DNA from: Prorocentrum cordatum
Lineage: Eukaryota > Sar > Dinophyceae > Prorocentrales > Prorocentraceae
Assembly: GCA_963575745.1 (NCBI GenBank)
Contig: CAUYUJ010014346.1
Location: forward strand, 10,001 to 44,855
Reading direction: 5' to 3'
Length of the DNA: 34,855 bases
The notes below the pieces were generated by a model. The model did not search any database. It worked only from the letters and a program-made list of their open reading frames with translations, and was not told the origin of the DNA. Positions 28,698 through 34,855 of this stretch are shown piece by piece. Positions within the stretch are counted from its first letter, which is position 1, and each line of letters begins with the position of its first letter. The translations under genes were made by a program, and so were the position numbers.

Positions 28698-29325
28698 CAT
28701 CGCCCACTTCTACCTCGTCGTCTTCGCCGCTGCCGCCGCCAGCATCGCCGCCCTTCGCCGCCGCGGTCCTCGCCACCGCCGCCATGCGGCGCTTCAGCGC
28801 TCGAGGCGGCGCCCCCCCCCCCCTCCCCGTGCGCGGGGGGGCGCTCCAGGGCCGCACCACGCGCCGCCACGGCCGCGAGCATGAAGTCGCGGCAGCTCCG
28901 CAGCTGCCCAGGGGGTGGGCGGGCGGGTCGGCGCGCGGGCGGGACGCGAGGAAGAGGGTCGGGGGGGAGGAGGGAGGGAGGGCGGGCGGGGAGGAGGGAG
29001 GGGGGGAGGGATGCGGGAGGGGAAAGGGGACGGGACGGGGGGGATCCGGATGGGGATGAAGGTCCTCCCCCACAGCCCCATCCTCCCTCTTCTGCCGAGC
29101 TGTGCCACCTCCTTTTCCGAGCTATCATCGTCCGCCTCCTCTCTCTTGTACTCGATATCTATACTCCTTCCTGCCGCATTTCTCCCTCCATCCCTTCCTA
29201 CCTCCTCCGTCCTCCCTCGCGAAGATACCAAGCAACGTCCGTGCCAAAGATCCCCGCTGCCCTCCCCCCTCCCTCCCTGTCCCTCGCCTCCTCCCACACC
29301 CCTGCCTCCCTCCCTCTCTCCAACG
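28698..29325. other. No supported gene; G-run-rich stretch
   Basis: CCG-rich DNA at 28720-28800, then GGGAGG and GGGCGGG runs at 28905-29045 with quadruplex potential on the plus strand, then pyrimidine-rich DNA. No gene is recognised. Confidence 0.4.
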
Positions 29326-29749
29326 TCCTCCTCCTCCTCCTCCTCCTCCTCCTCCTCATCCTCATCAACATCATCATCCCCTTCCTCCTCCTCCTCCTCC
29401 TCCTCATCCTCCTCATCCTCCTCACCGTCAGCATCATCATCAGCAGCATCATCATAATCATCATCAACACCATCATCATCACCAGCATCATCGTCGTCAT
29501 CATCATCGTCATCAGCACCAGCACCAGCACCAGCACCAGCAGCATCATCAGCACCAGCATCAGCATCAGCATCAGCATCCGCATCAGCATCATCATCATC
29601 AACATCACCATCACCATCACCATCATCCGCATCATCAGTATCAGCATCATCATCAGCATCATCACCATCGCAGCATGATCACCATCATCATGATCATCAT
29701 CCTCATCACCATCACCAACACCATCATCAGCATCATCATGATCATAATC
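29326..29749 (+). repeat. (CTC)n passing into (ATC)n
   Basis: Pure CTC units (29326-29423) give way to CATCAT and CAGCAT units to 29749. Translation gives long His-, Ile- or Met-rich frames, which are artefacts. Confidence 0.95.
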
Positions 29750-29870
29750 CGTCCTTGTCTCTCCTCATCCCTCTCTCCTCTTCCTTTTCCCCCCTTACCC
29801 CGCCTCCCTCCACTCCTCCATCCTTCCTCCTCCATCACTCCTACATCCCACATCTCCCCTCTGCCTCCTC

Positions 29871-29930
29871 CACCTCCTCCTCCTCCTCCTCCTCCTCTTC
29901 GTTCTCCTCCTCCTCCTCCTCCTCCTCCTA
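29871..29930 (+). repeat. (CTC)n microsatellite
   Basis: Two CTC runs split by TTCGTT. Confidence 0.95.
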
Positions 29931-30655
29931 GCTCTCCCCTCGCACTGAGCACCTCCTTACTCGTTGAAGAGAGAATTCGGGCGCACGCCCAGAAAAGGGA
30001 CGGTCACGGCTTGCTGGCGCGTCGCAAGGCTCCCGCGCGCCGTGCCTCCTCCGCCGCGTACGTCAGGGCACCCGTGTCCTGCCGCAGGGTCGGGGGGGGG
30101 GATGCGCAACGCTGCGCTCTCCCCTCTCTTCAGCCCGTCACCTTGGCCCCCCGGCGAGGAAAACAGAGTGGACGGAGGATGGGGGGATGACTGGGGAGAG
30201 GGAGGATGGGGGGGAGGGCGCAGAGCACTAATCAGGAAAACGATGGGGGGCAGAGTAAGGGGGGGAGGAGAAGGGGGACGCGGGAGGAAGGACGGGAGAG
30301 GAGGAGGGAGAGGAGGGAGGGGAAATGGGGCAACGCCGACAACCAGCCGTGCGGCTGAAGAACAGGAGGACGGGCCAAGTTTGGGCACGAGGCCCACAAA
30401 ACCCGCCGACCCGCCGACCCTGTCGGCGTGTGGAAGAGGCTGTTCCGTTTGACTCGTCGTCGTCGTAGTCGTGGTCGTTGCCGTCGTCGAGCGCGCCAGC
30501 TACAGCGCGATTGAGCAACGTTGCAGTGGAGTCGAAGGGAAGCCCCTTCTCTTTGATTTCTTCCCCGTCAGGGGGGGGGTCCCGGGGAAGTCCCAGGGAA
30601 ATCCCGGGGAAGTCCCAGGTCAAGACACGACTCTCCCTGGGGCGGTTCGGGGGCC
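29931..30655. other. No supported gene
   Basis: GC-rich DNA with G runs at 30090-30100 and 30180-30330. Near 30570-30620, GGGGAAGTCCCAGG-like strings repeat twice. Nothing coding is recognised. Confidence 0.4.
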
Positions 30656-31250
30656 TAGAAAAGCCCAACGACGCGGCAAAAATGCCCCAAGATGTCCCTA
30701 AGACGGTCCTCGAGGGCCCCGAATCGCCGAAGTATCGGTCCAAGTCGTCAAAATAGCTTCCAGACGGCTCAGAAGGTTTCCAAGAGGCCTCCAAGAAGTC
30801 TTCAAAGAAGGCACCAAGGAACAAAAACCATCGATTTCCCATAATTTTAAAACAAGATTTCGGCATTCTCGCCTGGTCAGCTTCCCGACGCTCCAAGACA
30901 GGCCCAAAGGCCCCCAGGACTGCCCCAAGATGGCTCAAAAGGGGTACAAGATAGCCCCAGAACGACCCAAGGAGGCCCCAAGACCGTCCAAGAGGCCTCC
31001 AAAACAATCGAAGAGGCTCCCGAGACGGTTGTAAGAGGGAGCCCAGACGGGGGACCCAAACGGACATTTCGAGTTCTCGGCCCGAGAAGTTCTCAGGAGA
31101 CCCTCAGAGACCCCTAAGAAGCTTCCCAAAACCCCCCAAGAGGCCCCCAGTAGACCCCCCCGGAAGCCCCAAGAGGCCCCAACGAGGCTCCCAAGCGGCC
31201 CCCAAGAGCTTCCCAAGAGGCCCAAAAACTAACCCCAGGAGGCCCCCGAG
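30656..31250 (-). repeat. CCAAGAGG-family copy g with both islands
   Basis: Island A (about 30855-30895) reads SVGKLTRREC on the minus strand. Island B (about 31035-31090) reads RAENSKCPFGSP. DNA landmarks are 178 bp apart (30884 and 31062). The minus-strand open frames 30935-31225 (island B) and 30698-30928 (island A) are in the same frame, separated by a single stop. CCAAGAGGCC units flank both. It abuts the 3' end of the retrotransposon relic. Confidence 0.65.
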
Positions 31251-31309
31251 AGTTTCGTCGTTGTGGTCGTGGTTATCGCCGCCATGCAGGGTCGGCGGCA
31301 CCTGCCGTA

Positions 31310-31740
31310 AAGCCTTCGCAATAAAACGAGGTGATTGCCTTTTCTTGGGGTGTTTGCACGCTCGGATCGCAACGATATTTTACCGCTGCCTTTACCTGGC
31401 TGGCTTGTCCTGGGCAGGACCCTTGCAGTCCAAATCGAGGTTATATGCGGGAGCCAGGGCAGACGCCTGATCAGAAGCCGCACCGGGTGCAACACATGGC
31501 ACCACCTTGGGTCACCAGCACCTGGTGCCCACGGAGCTCGACAAGAGCCTTAGACGGCGGGCCTGACGATTCGCTATGAGCAGAAACCTCCGCCAAGCCA
31601 GCAGCACAAGACTCTACCACATCAGCCCGCTGTAAGGCCGCGCGCACTGCGTCAATCTGCATTCTAAGAGCCTCTTGTAGGTCCTTGTCCCTGGCAGCCG
31701 TTAGCCGTTTGCTGAGGGGTGGGACTTCAAGAGCAAACAA
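31310..31740 (-). pseudogene. Retrotransposon C-terminal Cys-rich finger region
   Basis: The minus frame 31471-31740 (89 codons) ends GHQVLVTQGGAMCCTRCGF and then a TGA. After a further stop and a frame change, the DNA reads LDLDCKGPAQ and then ACKHPKKRQ. The spacing H, CxxCG, later C-x-G-x-P and later HP resembles the terminal zinc-binding segment of dinoflagellate-type LINE polyproteins. In the family this segment is thought to aid nucleic-acid binding. The internal stops and frame change make it non-functional as it stands. Confidence 0.55.
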
Positions 31741-31869
31741 GCAGCTTGGTCAGGCTGTCAGGGACCCTGGCCAAACACAAACAGAGCTGGCACTCCACCT
31801 GAACCCTCCGCACTATTTTCGTGCTGAGCGAAGAACAGCTCAAGGGCCAAGAAGGTGGGGGGCCTGCAT

Positions 31870-32400
31870 GTACTAACAGGGCGGTCCGACGCACTGTCAC
31901 GATATGCAATCTTCGCCGCCGCCCACCCGTGGAACCCGGCCTGCAACCTGGCCTCCGACATGTGGTACTCATAAGTATTAACAACCGTCCCTGGACAGGC
32001 ATGCATGCACAGGAGCACCCCTTCTCGCGACACAGTCAGCCCAACCATTGCCGAGGTAGAACTCAAACCGAGGTAGAACTCAAACGAGCAGGTTGATTCG
32101 ACGGAGAAATGCTGCGCGCTGAAGTCCAGCAAAATTGTGGAGGACGTGCGTCGCCAACGGTCGCGGACGCCTCCCTCCAGATATCGGCATATGTAGCCTG
32201 TACCTCTCCCTGGTCTTGGCTCCAGGCAGGCCTTCGTGACATAGAAGAGGGCAAATCGGTGGCCACGAGCGTCACCTTCGGCAAGGAGTCTGAGTGCCTG
32301 CAGTAGGAGCACTACGCTCCGCACGACCAACACTCTGCAGGGGGCCCCGGAGAGCCCCCGGGCCCCGCACACAGGCATGCCGTCGTGTCCAATCTGACAG
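31870..32400 (-). pseudogene. Retrotransposon RNase H-like region, frame-broken
   Basis: On the minus strand, LQSVGRAE (ending at 32317) resembles the acidic RAE motif of RNase H. The next frame continues LLQALRLLAEG. Another frame reads ATYADIWREA (about 32165-32195), like the HADLWR segment found in these proteins. HMSEARLQAGF through the KIAYRDSA segment (about 31885-31964) resembles the terminal H...GN..AD motif with the Asn and Ala positions lost. At least two frame changes are needed to join these parts, so it is a pseudogene. The assignment rests on motif order and is moderately sure. Confidence 0.5.
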
Positions 32401-32423
32401 ATCCCCAGCCACACCGGCACGAC

Positions 32424-33020
32424 TCAGGCCAGCGGACAGCGGCAAGCCACTGCAGATGTCAAACTGTCCCCAATCGTCGGCCCCAGGCCAGGCCACGCGA
32501 TGCCCTTGTCCTTGAGATGCCCATGCGTGCGGCTCAGTTTGGGGCCCCACTCGAAGTCCTCTTCCAGAGTATTTTCATAGAGCCCAGGGCTGTCAAACAC
32601 TTGGCGACCCAATGTGTCAGGGGTACCATGCCTACACCATGGACATTCGGGCGGAATGCGAAAGCCTGCAGCAGCCATCCTAGCTCTCGCACGCATACCC
32701 CCAGCCCATAGAGTCCTCCTGGCACCGGCAAATCTGGCTCGAACAACAGCCCTGGCTCCGCAGAGACATCTTCTGAGCGCTCGCATCCAAATACGCTCTC
32801 CGCCTAGACAAGCATCCTGGCGTCGAGCAAGTATCTTCCTAGCCTGCCACCTCTGCACTCCATCCTTGACTCATCTTCACACCTCACGTACCTGTCATCC
32901 TCACATGAGGTCGTACTTGATAACATACTCCAGCCTATCCTATGTAGCGCAAGCCACAACGTGGATATCGGACTCCCGAGCATCATTCCAGGAGGCTTTC
33001 AAGGTCAGCCGCTGGTTGAG
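32424..33020 (-). pseudogene. Retrotransposon zinc-knuckle region with premature stops
   Basis: The open frame 32424-32858 (144 codons) contains CPWCRHGTPDTLGRQVFDSPG at residues 72-92 (32583-32645). Its C-x2-C start and downstream DTLG..VFD resemble the CxxC...H...C knuckle that follows the reverse transcriptase thumb in LINE polyproteins, with the expected His and last Cys replaced by Arg and Ser. Upstream in the same frame, to about 33020, the sequence (for example SLNQRLTLKASWNDARESD and DRLEYVIKYDLM) is interrupted by several TAG and TGA stops, which shows decay. Confidence 0.6.
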
Positions 33021-33027
33021 GGAATGA

Positions 33028-34455
33028 CATGTGTCGCTTGGTTGCGGTTGCGGTTGCGGCTGCGCGTGCGGGTTGACATGCGTCGCCAGGTTGCTTTTTG
33101 CGGTTGCGGTTGCGCGGGCGGGTTGACATGTGTCGCCTGGTTCCAGTTGCGGTTGCGGTTGCGCGGGCGGGTTGAAATGTGTCGCCATGTTGCGGTTGTA
33201 GTTGCGCGGGCGAGTTGAAATGTGCCCCCTAGTTGCGGTTGCGGTTTCGGTTGCGCGGGCGGGTTGAAATGCGACGCCTTGCTGCGGTTGCGGTTGCGGG
33301 GGGCGGGTTGAAACTCCGCGGCCAAGTTGACATCTGTCGCTTGGTTGCGGTTGCGGTTGCGCGGGCGGGTCGAAGTGTGTCGCCTGGTTGCGGTTGCAGT
33401 TGCGGTTGTGTGAGTGGGTTGACATATGTCGCCTGGTTGCGGTTTCGGTTGCGGTTGCTCGGACGGGTTGAAATATGTCGCCTGGTTACGGTTGCGGTTG
33501 CGGTTGCGCGGGGGGAGTGAAATGTGTCGCCTGGTTGCGGTTGCGGTTGCGGTTGTGCGGGCGGGTTGAAATGTGTCGCCTGGTTTCGGTTGCGGTTGCG
33601 ATTGTGCGGGCGGGTTGAAATGTGTCGCCTGGTTTCGGTTGCGGTTGCGGTTGCGCGGACGAGTTGAATCTCTTTCCTGGTTGCGGTTGCGGTTGCGCGG
33701 CCGGTTTGAGATTGCGCGGCTGAATTGAAATGTGCCGCTTGGTTGGGGTTTCGGTTGCGGTTGCGGTTGTGCTGCCGGCTTGAAAGGTGGTGCCTGGTTG
33801 CGGTTGCGGTTGCGCGCTCGGGCGGTTTGAAATATGTCGCCTGGTTGCGGTTGCGGTCGCGGTTGCGCGTGCGGATTGAAATCTGTCGCCTGGTTGCGGT
33901 TGCGGTTGCGTGCGCGGGCGGGTTGAAATGTGTCGCCGGGTTGCGGTTGCGGTTTCGATTGCGCGGACGGGTTGAAATGTGTCGCCTGGTTGCGGCTGCG
34001 GTTGCGGGGGCGGAATGAAATTGCGCGGCCTGGTTGCGGTGAAATGTGTCGTTTTGCGGTGAAATGTGTTGCCGGTTTGCGGTTGCGTGCGCGGGCGGGT
34101 TGAAATGTGTTGCCGTTTGCGGTTACGGTTGCGGCTGCGCAAGCGGCTTGGAATGTGACGCCTGGTTTCGAGTGCGGTTGCGGTTACGCAGACGGGTTGA
34201 AATGCGTCGCCAGGTTTCAGTTGCGGTTGAGCGGGCGGGTCGAAGTGTGTCGCCTGGTTGTGGTCGCAGTTGCGGTTGCGCGGGCGGGTTAAAATGTGTC
34301 GCCTGGTTACTGTTGCGGTTACGGTTGCGCGGACGAGTTAAATCTCTTTCCTGGTTGCGGTTGCGGTTGCGCGGCCGGTTTGAGATTGCGCGGCTGAATT
34401 GAAATGTGCTCGCCTGGTTGCGCTTGCGCGCTCCCGCGGGCGGTTTGAATTATGT
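33028..34455 (+). repeat. GGTTGC-rich minisatellite, about 41-54-bp unit, roughly 28 units
   Basis: Unit consensus: GGTTGAAATGTGTCGCCTGG, then two to four TTGCGG hexamers, then TTGCGCGGGCG. GTCGCC-type cores lie at 33033, 33082, 33132 and 33181 (49-50 bp apart), with shorter and longer units later. A 75-bp segment starting GAGTTGAATCTCTTTCC at 33661 recurs at 34335 with about one mismatch, although neighbouring units differ more. Minus frames read repeated QPQPQP and RRHIST motifs. The array begins exactly where the retrotransposon fragment ends. Confidence 0.9.
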
Positions 34456-34855
34456 TGTCAGACGTGCTCTCCTAACGTTCAGTCAGTTAGTCAATCAATT
34501 AGTCAGTCAGTCACAGCGGGCACGGGATTAAGCCTGGCTCCGCCTGGAACAACGATCTAGATAGGGATGTGGGCTGTGTCCGTCGGGGCGCCGAGGGGCC
34601 CCCGTTCTAGCTTGACAGGAGTGATGGCGGGGTTCACCTACCATCAGGTCAAGCACGCCCCGCTGCAGGAGGAATAGGTCCGGGGACGATTTCGCCAAAA
34701 TTTCGGACAATGTATAAAAATATGTGTGGACTGTTTTGCTTTCTTCCAAAATACATCGGTAGGAGGACATGCCCGACTCAAAACTGCCATGGCGCGACGG
34801 GGACGGGGACGGAAGGAAGGAAGGGCCGCCGTGACGATGTCACATGTTACACTGA
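34456..34855. other. Right edge; short (AGTC)n run, no gene
   Basis: AGTCAGTTAGTCAATC-type tetranucleotide repeats lie at 34480-34513. The rest is ordinary mixed-composition DNA. An 80-codon minus frame (34528-34770) is not recognisable. Confidence 0.45.

Larger units (their letters stand above)
31280..33027 (-). mobile_element. Decayed non-LTR retrotransposon fragment, 3' part
   Basis: On the minus strand, from 33027 down to about 31280, broken frames carry in order a zinc-knuckle-like motif, RNase H-like motifs and a C-terminal Cys-rich finger. This order matches the end of polyproteins I associate with dinoflagellate LINE-type elements (established knowledge from memory, not checked). Stops and frame changes occur throughout, so it is a relic. 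The reverse transcriptase core would lie upstream, beyond 33027, but that side is replaced by a minisatellite: the element is truncated there. Its 3' side meets CCAAGAGG-family copy g. Confidence 0.65.

Noticed and set aside
33486-34142. Gln/Pro- and Thr/Ala-rich 218-codon protein on the minus strand
   Set aside because: It is a direct reading of the GGTTGC minisatellite, and similar frames exist in other phases.

Overview
The window looks like gene-poor, repeat-rich nuclear DNA of a eukaryote with a large GC-rich genome. A dinoflagellate is my best guess. This rests on family knowledge: the only recognisable protein remains (about 31.3-33.0 kb, minus strand) follow the pattern zinc knuckle, RNase H, C-terminal CxxCG finger, which I associate with dinoflagellate non-LTR retrotransposon polyproteins. 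I saw no bacterial operons, rRNA, tRNA or convincing host gene. Most long open frames are artefacts of triplet repeats or of 11-bp and 42-bp units that keep frames open.

Layout. 0-3.5 kb: GC-rich DNA with duplicated CTTCTGAGAAGG-type segments, a short AT-rich inverted-repeat element and (GGA)n/(CCT)n tracts. 3.5-5.5 kb: a 168-bp inverted-repeat element and two copies of a CCAAGAGG-type repeat family. 5.7-7.9 kb: (GAT)n arrays and an 11-bp minisatellite. 8.2-15 kb: short dispersed elements (two copies of one, three of another, the second copy of the 168-bp element), a 42-bp minisatellite and small tandem duplications. 15-18.2 kb: apparently unique DNA without a supported gene. 18.3-19.4 kb: a (GGA)n block facing a (TCC)n block. 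19.5-21.1, 22.9-24.1 and 30.7-31.25 kb: the main copies of the CCAAGAGG family. 24.6 kb: another inverted-repeat element. 26-30 kb: pyrimidine-rich and (ATC)n arrays. 31.3-33.0 kb: the decayed retrotransposon. 33.0-34.45 kb: a GGTTGC-rich minisatellite.

The most interesting signal is the CCAAGAGG family. Read on its TTGGGG strand it is not just a minisatellite. Copies near 5.1, 19.7, 20.2, 23.0-23.9 and 31.0 kb, in both orientations, carry two conserved islands at nearly fixed spacing (175-178 bp in four of five copies measured). These read as GAEGSKCP-[L/F]-G-type and VGKPK-type peptides, in one frame in four of five copies, embedded in Trp/Leu/Gly repeats. Two neighbouring copies differ at five sites in one island, all silent third-codon positions. 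That suggests a dispersed, partly decayed protein-coding repeat family that I cannot assign to any known family.

Several short inverted-repeat elements (about 150-190 bp) of distinct sequence, and many local tandem duplications, complete the picture of a region shaped by replication slippage and mobile DNA.
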